From positions 152,655,501 through 152,719,500 of the forward strand of contig JAZBRS010000026.1 in the NCBI GenBank assembly GCA_037176725.1: DNA of 64,000 nt. The letters are read 5' to 3'. The position numbers and the translations under genes were made by a program. Positions 10,685-22,617 of this stretch are shown one piece after another. Every line of letters begins with the position of its first letter. Within the stretch, counting starts at the first letter, position 1. The DNA is from Posidonia oceanica. Taxonomy: Eukaryota > Streptophyta > Magnoliopsida > Alismatales > Posidoniaceae. The notes below the pieces were generated by a model, which worked only from the letters and a program-made list of their open reading frames with translations, was not told where the DNA came from and did not search any database.

Positions 10685-13084
10685 TATCCTGTGATCGAAC
10701 CTCGGGAGGGTTCCCGGCGACCTTCGGGCACTCATGGCCAGGAGTTCGCGCGTGCCGATCGTCGATTTGAGGGATCACGGAACATGTGGGTGGATCCAAG
10801 GATGGATACTCGACTCGAAAACATCGAAACAAGGGGAAAATGTCAAAAAGACAAAAGACAAAGAAAGAAAAAGGGAGTCGCCACCTAGTCTATTAATTTC
10901 AGAAAGACGAGGAAAACCGGAAAAGAAAGGTAAGGAAACATGTAATGCGATGCAAAAGAAAACATGTAATCCGACCCAAAATGATGTGACACGAAGTCGA
11001 TGCGGTCTAGTGAGGATGCTATGTTATGACTTTTGAAGATATGCAGAACACTAGTAAATAGGATCTGAATAAAGATGATGCAATTAAAACATGAAAACTA
11101 AGCTCAACCACGCTACGAGTGTTCTAACATTAAACTGAGCACTCGCACCAATAAGACGCGCTGGAATCATCCTCTTGGGATGTCCGCACAATCATCGCAT
11201 CGATAGTTCAAATGAACTCCAGGTTGTAATCATCATCGCTCTATGCATGCATTCGGAAATCAAAGCATTGGAAATCATACAAAGCGATTAAAACAAACAA
11301 GGCAAGGAAGTAAGGGCAAATTAAACAGATAATTAATGAGTAAACAAAGAATCACAACTCTATATACAATATGCTCTGGCTCAGGTTGCGTGCTTGAGAG
11401 ACACGCCAGATCTAGACGTGCTACCCACGCGCTCAGAAGTCACGCGGATGCATTGCGCTAGATCATGCCACTCACAGTGTGCGTTCTGAGAATCACAGAG
11501 AGATCCATGAGTTCAAAGCACAAATAACTTGGCATACAGGAGTGAAAAACCAAGTAAATGGAGATTATGGAAGCCAAAATAGAATGTAAAGCAGTTATAA
11601 GAGGTAAAGGGACAGAGAGCAACTCGGCTGTAAGTCTGCCCTAGTTTCAGGATGCGCGCCGTGAGACATGCTGGATGAGTACGCTTGCTAAACGTGCTCA
11701 AAAGTCACACCGTATTAGTTCGTTACCTCCAGCCGCTCGTCTTGTTCGCGTCAGGAAATGCAGTCAGACCGCAGCTTCGTTGCAGAAATGCGGATCGAAA
11801 CCAAATGGAATGAAGCAAACAACAATCCAGGAAGCTAAAGCGATGTCAAAGTAATACTGGAAACAATAGAGATGAAAGAAAACACATGCATGATTGCCTC
11901 CCCATCTCCCTTGCGCGACGTGGGTGGATGTTGGGTTCCACCGACCATGGAGGTGGGGGAAGCCCAACCAGGGTGTTCGTGACTTACGTCAGAGATGTAA
12001 GAAGACTAAAGGGACCTTCGTGATGCAATGCGTAGGAGAAAACGCGAAAACATGCCTCTCCCCTCGTCGTTCCCACTTGCCGGCTTTGTTCACCATGGCA
12101 GAGGTGGTCGGCCACAGATGCGGTTGGAGAAGCCATTGGGGCATGGGAATTGGGTCTGAGGAGAGTGATGCACGGCTGTGGGGCATTGTCTGGTTCGTGC
12201 TCATCGGCCTACGGCCGAGCATGAAGCCACAAACACTTCCCGAGATGCAAGGGTGCCAGCAGTTTAAAACAAGAAAACAGGCGGCTAAAACGATATAATA
12301 GGTATAATTCAGCTACACTACACTACAGGTAGAGGAGCTTACCTGCTAAGGAGTCGACGCGTGCGTTCGAGGACGGCGGCTCACGGTTGCTGCTCCGGAG
12401 GCTGCGGTGTCGGTCGTGATTGGACACAGTGGAGGCTCTGGTAGCTGGGAATTGCAGGGGTTGCCGAGGATACGGGGATTCTGGGGATGAAAACAGAGAA
12501 ATGTGGGTGTGTTTTATAGATGGGTTGCATGCATGGATGTCGTCAGTTTCAAACCGACGCAAACTGGTGGTTTGGATGTTTTGGATGGTAGTGGAAGGGG
12601 TAGGATTGGAATTGGATTCTGGTGTGAGGGCTGGATGTAAGTGGGTGTATACTCAGATCCACTGGGGCCAATGAGAGGTGCGGATGCAATGGGTTGTGGT
12701 GTGGAATGGCAAAAGGAACCTTTCTGACAGTTTACTGAAATAGAGCATTGCGCTAGCAATACACACCTGAACAGCACGCCACTATTCTACATCTGACGTA
12801 GGCGCTAGATAATGCCGTCTTTGATAAACGTCGTGAAATAACTCTGTCTAGAGACGCTAAGTCTGTATCAGAGATCAGTGGTTGGGTTTTGAGCCTATTC
12901 CAGGGTGTGTAGGGCTGCTGATGGGCTTGGGCTTTGTTGTGAACTAGGTTTTGATGAGTTTTAGGTGTGAGGTGGGTGTTGGGATGGTTCTGGTTAGTTT
13001 GGAGTGAGGTTAAGTCCGCCGCAACCAAGCCTGTTCCTCCGGAGATGTCCACTGACGAGTACCTGCAAAAGTGGGGTGTCTACA
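10685..13084 (-). repeat. 5' LTR of element A (Tat type)
   Basis: On the minus strand it starts TGTAGACACCCCAC at 13084 and ends at 10685 directly before the primer-binding site; length 2400 bp. A TATA-like CTATAAAACAC lies at 12510-12521. Near the 3' end it carries AGGTGGCGACTCC (10874-10883 and flanking), a second copy of the primer-site core, as in the LTRs of T and O. The many small frames on both strands are short, overlap each other and show no domain. No host gene is seen here. Confidence 0.8.
12510..12521 (-). promoter_or_regulatory. TATA-like element in the LTR of A
   Basis: ATCTATAAAACAC on the minus strand, about 565 bases into the LTR. Position and sequence fit an LTR promoter. 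No other support. Confidence 0.45.
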
Positions 13085-15039
13085 GTAGCAAAGAAGCTAT
13101 CCAAATAAGAGAGGAAAGAAGGCAGTAAAGAAGCTGTCCAAGTGAGGAAAAAAAAGCAATAAAGAGACTATCCAAAATAGAATAAAAGAGGCCAGCAAAG
13201 AGCTGTCCAAAGAGTGAAAAGAAGGCAGCAAAGAAAGCTATCCATTAATCAAGAAAAAAAAGAAAATCCTAGAAAATTAAAAGGCACATTAGGACCAAAC
13301 CTGGTGAGCGGAACTCAAACTCAAGCCGATGCCGAAAGCTTGCTGTACTTCAAACCTCCTCTACCTATCTCACTCACAGGCAAGGGACATGGAACCCTAA
13401 AAGTTCAAGGACTGAGTAAATGAAGGAGACAATAATCAAACTAAGGCTAGTATGAGGTCCTAAGTTCTCAAAAGACTAAGCATGTTAGAAGGGAAGGCCC
13501 TCTCACCCTAGATAATGTGAGGTAACGATGAAGAAAAGGGTTGTGACCACACTCATCAAACAAAGAAAAAAAATAGAAAATCCAAAAAGGCAAAAAAAAA
13601 AGAAAATCCAAAAAAAAAAAAAAAAAAAAATCCAAAAGACAAAAAAAAAATAGAAAATCCAACAAATCAAAAAAAATTAGAAAAAAAAGAGCCAAAAAAA
13701 TTAGAAAGTCTAAAAATTCAAAAAAAATTAGAAAATCTAAGAAAGCCTAAAAGAGAAGTACCATCCACCCTACATACAAGTGAAAACTTAGTAAGTAAGG
13801 AAACTGAAACTAGTCTGGCCAGTGATGCAACAATCGACTCACCCGGATTTGGAGATAGCGTCCTACTCAAGCATGTCTCACGGCTTGGGTGTGTTTTCTC
13901 AACAAAGACATTGCTTCTGCAATAATCTTTAGAGCATCTACGGATGACTTACAATCGGCGTCTACTGGGCTCCGATTTTCCATCTCTCAGCTGAGGCCAA
14001 GACTAATTCTCTCCACCCAGTTTCCAAGTAGTATTGATTAAGGGATTACTTTATCTTCTGTCTAAGTTTAGCTTAGTCCATCTCCCTAGGAGCTGGGGAA
14101 GGTTCACATGTGATTACTAATGCATGTTATTAAGTGTGCAGGTGTAAAGCTTACAACATAAAGAATGAGCTCACGCCTTAGGAGCTCATATGTGCACGAA
14201 GGCACATTCACTTTGACAAAAGGCAAACCTTGGTTTGGCAAAGGAAGGGTTCACTCCCTCACCTGGTTCTATAATCATAGAACTCCTTTATTTGCCAAAT
14301 CGATTTGTGAGACGACGGTCCTTTCCCGAGAGTGCTAGTCACACTCGAGGACGGAAAACACTTGACCACAACGAATTGCATTCATTCATTTTGTATATGT
14401 CCATATGGTTTGGGACCAACCGTACCCCACCGGCCTAACCTAGCATATGGACCATTCATTGCATTATTTGTTGACCTTGCATTTGCATTTGTTTGCTTGA
14501 ATCATGCATCCATGCATGATTTCTCATATCAATTGAAGTGGAGCACGAACGGAGTATTGTTCTTCAAGAGTGTTAGAAACCATTAGAATATGTGATCCTC
14601 CCAGAGCCAATCATTCCTACCTATCTTTTTATCAAATCCAATCTGAGTAAAATCTCAAACATGATGCCACAAGAGCACTTCTTTTCAATCGCGATAGGGT
14701 AAATCCCCACGATCTCCTCCTTAGTTTCTGCCCCGTTGAAGTATATCTCTACATGGTTGACTTGATCTTGACATCGGTTGTGACACATAGCTCCAAAACC
14801 GACTTGACCCCTCCATGCCTGAGCCTTCAATATGATGGCACTTAATCGAACCTCTCGGTTGTGCGACAATGTCCCGAAACCGAGTCTGTTTACCCCTTCT
14901 TTTTATTTTCTTTTAATTTAGTTAACCCTAGTGGCGGATTGTTTGAGACGGAGCTCCCCTCTTCAGGAAATGCTCAATGGGACATCGTTCTTACCTTAGA
15001 GCCGATCTTGTTCCAAGATCAACTCCAAGGAGGGGCATT
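13085..15039 (+). mobile_element. Element D: 3' untranslated region
   Basis: Sequence upstream of the 3' LTR at 15040. It starts with about five copies of a roughly 40-bp repeat (13088-13245) containing AAAGAAGCTATCCAA. A very A-rich stretch follows (about 13560-13750), then unique sequence. The last bases, CCAAGGAGGGGCATT (15025-15039), are a polypurine tract like those before the other Tat-type LTRs. The minus-strand element A begins exactly at 13084, so A interrupted D here and the rest of D lies off the left edge. No gene is recognised. Confidence 0.7.
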
Positions 15040-15189
15040 TGTAGATATCCCATTTTCGTATTTTCCAGAATTCTCTAAGGATAGCAACCCTTGAGGCACC
15101 CTAAATCACATAACTAAGGCCTAATAACACATTTTCCAGTTTTCGGTGATTTGATTAAAAACATTGCCTGATTTTACTTGATTCAAGGT

Positions 15190-15420
15190 CGTTAGCTGTG
15201 ACAGAGCTAGCACACTCAAACTAGTGGCAAGTTTGAGTACTTTGAATACTTTTTTCTTAGTCTAAGTCTGTTAGTTGTGGCAGAGCTAACACTCTTATTC
15301 TACTCAAACTAGTGGCAAGTTTGAGTCTCTTTAACCTTATGTAGTGAGAGTTCATTAGCTGTGGCAGAGTTAATGCTCTTATTTCACTCAAATCAGTGGC
15401 AGATTTGAGTTTCTTAATGT
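15190..15420 (+). repeat. Three 81-bp repeats with two stem-loops each (U3 of D)
   Basis: Copies start near 15191, 15270 and 15354. Each has a first stem (GTTAGCT pairing with AGCTAAC, loop GTGGCAG) and a second 9-bp stem (ACTCAAACT pairing with AGTTTGAGT, loop AGTGGCA). Both loops show GTGGCA. In copy 3 the second stem reads ACTCAAATC and GATTTGAGT: still fully paired, with two base pairs changed on both sides. Confidence 0.8.
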
Positions 15421-16264
15421 TAAAGAAGATGTTTTTATGATTTCATGGAACTTCTGAAGTTTTTCCGGACTTTCAACATGTTTCTTTGGATTAATATAAA
15501 AGATATGGTTAACGCAAAAAGACCTGCTCGTTGCCTCTTTGAGGGGCGACACAGATAGTCGCCACCTCAACAGGCGACAAGCATTCTGCCACTCTCTCTC
15601 ATCATATTTTGTCATCCTGGGCATTAATATGATATATGAGATTATTATAAACTATCATAACATTTATTCCATAATTATTTATATTTCTTTGATTTTGCTA
15701 CGCACGTAGATATATGATATATGATATATCATATCATGTCAACTAATTAGGAAAAGTCCTAGAAAAAAAGAAGATGATCTTTATTTGGCTTACTAATATC
15801 TTTGAATTAATTATCTCGTTTTAATATATATTATATATATATCTTTAATTCAAAAACTGAATTCAAAATTAAGATATAAATCCAAATTGTTACAGCAGTT
15901 ACGAGCTTAGACCAAGTCAAAGGATACGACCCCTAGACTTGTAACTAATCAGTTAGGATTTTATTTTTGAAAAATAAAGATCTTTGTGCCTAAGCGCCAC
16001 ATGTAGCAGTGACTTGATGATGTGGACTCATCTGGCCCCTTTAAATCTGATCTTTCATCTCGTCCGCACACCAGCTAAGCGCTTGTGCCAGCGGTGACTT
16101 GCTGACGTGGACCCTTCTTTGACTAGGTCAGCGTGCCTCCATATCATTTCCACGTCATTAAACTAAGATATTTGTGTTTGTCGCCTCTCCTATAAGCAAC
16201 TTGCTATAAATATCTAATTTTTCTAGAAACTTCCTAGATCTGATTCACTCGTGCCCCCACACAT

Positions 16265-16275
16265 CTATAAATAGG
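16265..16275 (+). promoter_or_regulatory. TATA box in the LTR of D
   Basis: CTATAAATAGGCCCC is a strong plant-type TATA box. Transcription would be expected to start about 30 bases downstream, near 16295-16305. Confidence 0.65.
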
Positions 16276-16840
16276 CCCCGAGAGCCAGTACTCAAGGGGA
16301 AGCAAATCTAAAAGTCATAGTCATCTTCTGAGAGTCAGGGAGAGACTTCCTATTATTGTGAGATCCATAAATCTAGAGAGAGGGAGAGAGAGATCCTTAG
16401 TCTGCACTCTGCCCAAATCCAGAGATTATCAATCCCAGATCCTAGAGATCATCAAGCCAAGATCCTGAGCCTAGCCAGAGCTCCAACCGTGCCTCCACTT
16501 CCTGACTCCACGCCATAGAGCACGAGGGTGAAGGGAATATCTTCTTCCAATCTACTTTTATTTCATTTTGTATTCCTTAAAATAGGACCCATAGCATATG
16601 CATGCGGGGAACCACCCCCGATTAGTATTGGGTTCATTTATCTACATTATTTCCTGTTTATCTGATCTGTTTACTACACCCAGACTTACCTAGATCTACT
16701 CTTATTTGTTTTGAAGGAAAGGAATATCTCACGCAGCACAAGGATGCCACTGGACGACATCCTGCCGTTGATCCAGTGAGCCGACGACCCACATCATCCA
16801 CATCTCCCCCAGGCGTCTTGTCAGCCAGCATTGCAAATCG

Positions 16841-19800
16841 ATGAGTGGCGATCACAACAAGTTGACGATATCGTGGAAGTGCTGTCATCTTCATCTAAAC
16901 ACCCCCAAATCCATGTCTACAACACCCATTAGACCAGTTGAGTTAATCACTCCACAGCTGGGAGACGGGTCTCGATGGTTTATACGGCACATGCCCCGCT
17001 CAGGCAGTGCAATAGGCGACAGTAAACAGATTAGTCGCCCAGAGGACAGTCGCCTATCCCCAACACTCCCTGCAAGTACATCAAAAGATGCGGAGGAGGA
17101 AACAGCGGCAACAACTGCACAGGCAGAGGAGCCAGATCAGTCGGCGAGTCCAGAGACTGCAAGAGCAGAGGTCGCACACCAAGCTTACAGGAACACTCGG
17201 GTGAGTGTGACCATTTTAAGACGTCATCAGGGTCAGGAAGCGGAACACATCCACTCCTTCAACATCACAGACCCAACCTTAGAGAAGGAGATCCTCTTAG
17301 AACTCATTGCATATGGAGAAGAGGACGATACAGGCATAGATGAGAATGATGAACCACCACCTGAGTTCCAGTCCTATGATGATGACCCAGAGGGCCCCAA
17401 CCTCCATGTCAAAGAAGAGATGGAGGTGATCAACATCAGCACGGCAAAAGAAGTCAAAGAGGTCCATATTAGTGCCAAACTGTCACCCCAGGCCAGAGCA
17501 AAGTTTATAGCCTTCCTTAGGAAGTATGCAGATGTATTCGCCTGGAGTTATGATGACTTGGTTGGCCTCGACGTCGAAATAGTGGTACATACTCTGCCAC
17601 TGAAGCCAGATGCAAAGGCCGTGAAACAGAAACTTAGGAGACGGCGACCACAATGGCTGCTCAAGATCAAAGAAGAGATCATGAAGCAACATAATGTCAG
17701 CTTCCTCAAAGTCGTCCTATATCTAGAATGGCTTGTTAAAGTTGTGCCAGTGCCAAAGAAAGACGGTCGGGTCCGTATGTGCATCGATTACAGAGATCTG
17801 AACAAGGTGAGTCCTAAAGACAACTCCCCGCTGCCGCACATTGACGTCCTGGTCGACAACACAGTGGGCCACAAAATGCTCTCATTCATGGATGACTTTT
17901 TGGGCTACAACCAGATCAGAATGGCAGAAGAAGATATGGAAAAGACATCCTTCATCACCCTTTGGGGAGTCTTCTGCTATCAAGTAATGCCGTTTGGGCT
18001 CAAGAATGCGGGGGAAACTTATCAGAGGGCCATGACAGCGCTATTCCACGACCTCATGCACCAAGAAGTCGAGGTCTACATGGACGATATGATTGCCAAG
18101 TCCAGAGAGCCCAAGTATCACCTCGCCTGCCTAAAAAAGCTCTTTCATCGCTTGAGGAAGTACAATCTTCGCCTCAACCCCAACAAGTGTGCATTCAGGG
18201 TATCATCCGGAAAGCTCCTACGATACATTGTCAGCTAGAGGGGAATCGAGGTGGACCCAAGTAAGGCAAGGGCCATCATGGAGATGCTACCTCCCAGAAC
18301 CGAAAAGGATATCCGAGGACTATTGGGGTGATTGCAATACATCAGTCGGTTCATAGCGGAGCTCACTCCCATCTGCGAACCGATCTTCAAGCTCCTGAGG
18401 AAAAATGCACAGATCAACTGGAGCGACGAGTGCCATGCTGCATTTGACAAGATCAAGCAACTCCTTATCAAGCCTCCGATCTTGGTTCCCTCCATGCCAA
18501 GGCGACCTCTGCTCCTATACCTCTCTACCACGCAGCATTCCATGGGTGCAATCTTGGGCCAACATGATGAATCAGGCAGAAAGGAACGACCCATCTACTA
18601 CTTGAGCAAGAAATTTAATGACTGCGAAGCCAGGTACAACACCATGGAGAAAGTCTGCCTATCTCTTGTTTGGGCTGCATAGCAACTGAGGCATTACATG
18701 ATGGCGTATCCAGTTTTGCTTCTGTGTCGGCATGACCCGATGAAGTTTCTCTTCTAGAAGCCAGCCATGGTAGGCCGATGCGTCAAGTGGCAGGTGTTGT
18801 TGTCTCAGTACGACATCACCTTCGTCACGCAGAAGTCCATGAAGAGGTAGGCTATGGCAGATCACTTGGCTGACTTCCCCTTGCCTGAATATTAGCCTTT
18901 GCAGACATAGTTCCCTGATAAGGACATCCTGTTCGCAATGGAGGATTTTGACCAGAAGGACCCTGAAGACGATGAGCAATGGCGACTGTACTTTGATGCA
19001 ATGCGACTGTACCTCAACAGAAGGGGTTGAGGTGTAGGTGCAATATTAGCAACGCCGCAGGGGCAACTGATCCCCTTTGCAAGGAAGATGACCTTCGAAT
19101 GCACCAACAATGAAGCAGAATATGAAGTGTGCATCCTGAGACTGAAAGTCGCACTCGAGTATGAGGTGCGGAAACTGCATGTGCACGGCGATGCAATGTT
19201 GGTGATCTCCCAGGTAAACGGCGACTGGAAGACAAAGGATCCAAAGCTCGTGCCATATCATGAACATCTGCTGAAGCTCATTGAGGAGTTCGAGAGCGTC
19301 TGCTTCACATACATGAACAGAGCAAGAAACACATATGCAGATGCATTGGCAACCATGGCGTCCTGGCTCAGCATACCTGAAGATCATGCAGTAGACGTAT
19401 CAGTCACCCACATGGAGCTACTTGCACATTGCATGGGCATAGAAGAGGTGGATCTAGCAAAAGAGCAACCCTGGTACCACGACATCAAAGTCTTCTTGGA
19501 ATCTGGCAGCTTCTCACCTGATGCCTCAGCAGCGGATAGAAAGACTTTGACTCATCTGGCATCAAAATACATGCTAGGAGCAGGGCATCTCTACAGAAGA
19601 TCCTACAACCAGATGCTCCTACGCTGCATGGGCAAGAGAGAGGCCGACACACTGATGCTTCAAGTCCATGCAGGGACCTGCGACCCTCATATGAATGACG
19701 TGTTGCTAGCCAAGAAGATCATACTCCAGGGCTACTTCTGGTCAACCATGGAGGCATATTGTCGCCAGTTTGTGCGCAGATGTCATAACTGTCAGATTCA

Positions 19801-20713
19801 TGGGAATTTCATCCATGCTCCCCCGTAGTAGCTGCATAGCCTGTCATCGCCATGGCCCTTCTTGACCTGGGAGATCGACGTCATTGGCACTATACATCCT
19901 GCCGCCTCGAATGGCTATCGATTTATCATGGTGGCCATCGATTACTTCTCCAAGTGGGTGGAAGCAGCCTCCTGCAAAATTGTCACTACTGTGGCGACGG
20001 AGAAATTCATCTGGAACAATATCATCGCCCGATATGGGGTCCCACACGCACTCATCTCTGATAATGGCACAAATTTCATAGCCAAGAGAATCAAGGAATA
20101 CCAACACAGCTACAAGATTAGGCAATACAGGTCCTCACCTTATCGGCCCTAGATGAATGGCGCTATCGAGTCTGCCAACAAGAACCTTGTAAAGATCCTA
20201 AAGAGGATGGCAGAAACTCATAAGGACTGGCATGACAAGCTTCCGTACGCGCTATGAGCGTATAGGACATCAGTCCAGACCTCGATAGGAGCAACCTCGT
20301 ACTCACTGGTATACGGCATAGAGGCGGTGCTACCCATTGAAGTAGAGATCCCATCATTGCGGATCCTACGAGAAGCCGAGCTGGAGGAGGCAGAATGGGT
20401 TGAAGACCGCTGCATCCAGCTGAATCTAATTGATGAACATAGGCTGCAAGCCATGCATCATGCCCAGTGCTATCAGAAGCGAGCGGCTAGAGAATACCAG
20501 AAGAAGGTTAGGCCTAGGAGCTTCTAGCCAAGAGATTTGGTCCAACGAGCCATTCATCTTCCAGACAGTCGAGGCAAATTTCAGCCCAACTGACGCCGCC
20601 CCTTTGTGATCAAGCGGGTCTTCTCTGGCGGTGCAGCAATCCTTGAGGACATGGACCAGGTTGAGCAGTCAGAACCGGTCAACTCTTGCTACCTCAAGAA
20701 GTACTACCAATGA
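16841..20713 (+). pseudogene. pol: pol of element O (Tat type, dual RNase H), broken by many stops
   Basis: Domains in order: linker or end of protease region (to about 17500); reverse transcriptase with CIDYRDLN (about 17780) and the catalytic YMDD at 18077-18088; a first RNase H-like domain (about 18480-18690); a second RNase H domain (about 19030-19370, FECTNNEAEY, HGDAMLVI and ARNTYADALA), which is diagnostic of the Tat lineage; integrase zinc domain (H..H..CHNC, about 19660-19800) and catalytic core (EIDVIG, ISDNGTNF, NGAIES; about 19870-20180); C-terminal segment to about 20705. Protein and DNA would be made into particles with Gag, but here at least eleven in-frame stops interrupt it (for example 18236, 18329, 18680, 18755, 18848, 18893, 19826, 20150, 20256, 20525), nearly all TAG or TGA. 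The first 75 or so codons look frameshifted. Confidence 0.9.
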
Positions 20714-22341
20714 TCGAGGTTGCACCCTCGCCTTGCAGAGTCCCCTTCTTCTTACCGCATGCATTTGAGCACCTTCATGCATTTTAAGCCATGTTTTATT
20801 TATCAAAAAATAAAAGAAAAGAAAAAAAAGGAAAAAAAAAAGAAGAAGAAAAAAGAATCATGCCTTACAATCATAGCCCGATGACGAAAATCGAAAGTGC
20901 TTGCGTGCTCTGGTAGGAGTCTACTCTACCTCACTTGACACTACTTAAATGTCCTAACCAATGAGGGAGCCACCACTCAATGAGGATAGGCAAAATGCCC
21001 CAAACCCCTCTAGACATACACCTTCAGAGGGAGATAAAATGCTAGGGTGTGAGCGAGAGTGTGAGCTAGAAAAATACATGTCTGCGCATGGATATAAAAG
21101 AAAGAAAAAAGACAGAAGGCAATGACAGAAGTCAGCCGTAGAGATAGAGGCGAACAACTTAACCCCGTCCCTCTAACTTACCTTGGAGAGGAGTCAAAGT
21201 TAGTGCCTAGGGAATCCACAAATCCTACAAGGCCTAGCCACCCCTGTCCATCAACAGGTCCCCCAGTCTCAAACCAGGCGTCCATTACCTCCAAGCTAAG
21301 GATAGGGGAAACCTGAACGCCTATGTGGGAGCAAAAGAAAGACGAAAAATGAAAAGAGTAGGTGTAGGTCCTCGAGAGTTTGGCATGAAGCCTGTTCTCA
21401 CCACACCACCATCTTAACACTAAAAATTCTCACCCATTCTGAAGTGCCACCGACAATTAGGAGTCTGAGTAGAGTCTGGTAAGTTAGAGACCGCTCCTTT
21501 CCTTTGCAGCAGGCATCAAGCACTTCATATACTAAGGGCAATAGAAATCTAGCATAAATCATTCATACATCCCTCAAGCATTAATCATCCCTATTGCTCT
21601 TTCCCACCCACTCTGCAAGGCTCAGCTCGGCACTGGGACAGTACTTTTGCCAAGCGCAGGTTGATAGCTTTCGGACCGCAGCCCGTTGGTCCAAAGCTCC
21701 CACCAGCTCACCTGGTCACCGCTCAATCCAAGCACCAGCACAAGCCCTGGAACAGGACGTCACTGTCAGCACAGTGGTTTGGAATGTATGTCAGTAGCCA
21801 AGGGCAGAATGGTCACTTCAGAGGCAACAGGATAACCTCGGCACATTGGGGTCCCTCAGGGACCGTCAGGCCTGCATAGCTCATCACTACCAATATTCCC
21901 TTGCGCGACTTCGCTTCGGACGGACGAAGTCCCTCTCGCTTGTCTCCTCGCTCCGTGCGGACGAGGACAAGTGTACTCCTTTGTGCAACTTCGCTCCGGA
22001 TGGAGGAAGTCCCTTTCACTTGCCTCCTCACTTCGTGTGGACGAGGATAAGTGTACTTCTTTGTGCGGCTTCGCCCCATGCGGATGAGGTCCCTTTGCAT
22101 GACTGAATGTGCTTGGATCCTGTGATCTGAATGTTAGCTGTAACATTTGAACTACTTTATTGACTTTGAAATGCACATCTGCCTCATTGACAGCCAGTGT
22201 TACATGTCTGTGAATGATCTGATGGACCATAGCATTGATTGCAAGTACTCAAAGATTTTGCACCAGTCTTCTGCTCAGAGTCGCGGGCCGTGCGACCGAC
22301 TCCTCTCTCAAGTGCCTGCATTTCCTCCCCCCTTACCGTGA
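20714..22341 (+). other. Post-pol region of element O
   Basis: Begins right after the pol end with an A-rich run (20800-20860). It contains about three repeats of roughly 62 bp at 21895-22090 with the arms GACTTCG/CGAAGTC and CCTCG/CGAGG. These resemble, in layout, the 60-bp array of element T. No convincing gene is seen. Confidence 0.5.
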
Positions 22342-22617
22342 AATGGGTTTCCCCACGTTGGTGACTCCGACACACTGTTCCAAGATCCTTCGAGGATGGA
22401 TTGGCGAGCTCACCGAAGGTGACCGTGAGAAGCTGCGCTTGTGGGGCCTCCCGTCCAAGCTTTTGAAGATATCTGAGGTAGAGGTGAGCCGGCATCTCCT
22501 GTGCGTTGCTGCAAGATTCTGGAAGCCCACGCACCATGTTTTCCAATTCAGCAGAATGGAGCTGACACCCATGCTGGAGGAAGTATGCCGAATCTGTGGC
22601 TTTTCCAAGCATATGGG
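22342..22617 (+). pseudogene. Plant-mobile-domain-like protein, first part
   Basis: An open frame (part of 22235-22738) reads MGFPTLVTPTHC, then FWKPTHHVFQFSRMELTPML and EEVCRICGF. The pattern W-x-P..F.F...ELTPxLEE is typical of plant mobile domain or DUF7745-type proteins, which are often found in plant transposons; their function is not established. The frame is cut at 22617 by element T, and its continuation is at 35115. It lies downstream of pol on the same strand, so it was probably an extra open frame of element O. Family assignment is from memory of the motif and is moderate. Confidence 0.55.
22613..22617. repeat. Target-site duplication of element T (left copy)
   Basis: ATGGG directly before the LTR, identical to ATGGG at 35115-35119 directly after the second LTR. 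A perfect 5-bp duplication, as made by Ty3-type integrases. Confidence 0.9.

Larger units (their letters stand above)
15040..16678 (+). repeat. 3' LTR of element D (end approximate)
   Basis: Starts TGTAGATATCCCATTTTCG after a polypurine tract. A clear TATA box, CTATAAATAGG, is at 16265-16275. The end is uncertain: CTACA at 16674-16678 is the best candidate. U3 carries three copies of an 81-bp repeat with paired stem-loops (15190-15420) and a GTCGCC-N9-GGCGAC dyad at 15558-15578. The sequence differs from the LTRs of T, O and A, so D is a different family. A 5' LTR role was considered, but the upstream polypurine tract argues for a 3' LTR. Confidence 0.65.

Noticed and set aside
10685..13084. 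Host genes among small frames at 10.7-13.1 kb
   Set aside because: The whole interval is an LTR, bounded by a TGTAGACACC start and a primer site. Frames are short and overlap on both strands.
15040..16678. This LTR as the 5' LTR of element O
   Set aside because: A polypurine tract precedes it, no primer site follows it, and its sequence is unlike the 3' LTR of O at 38152.
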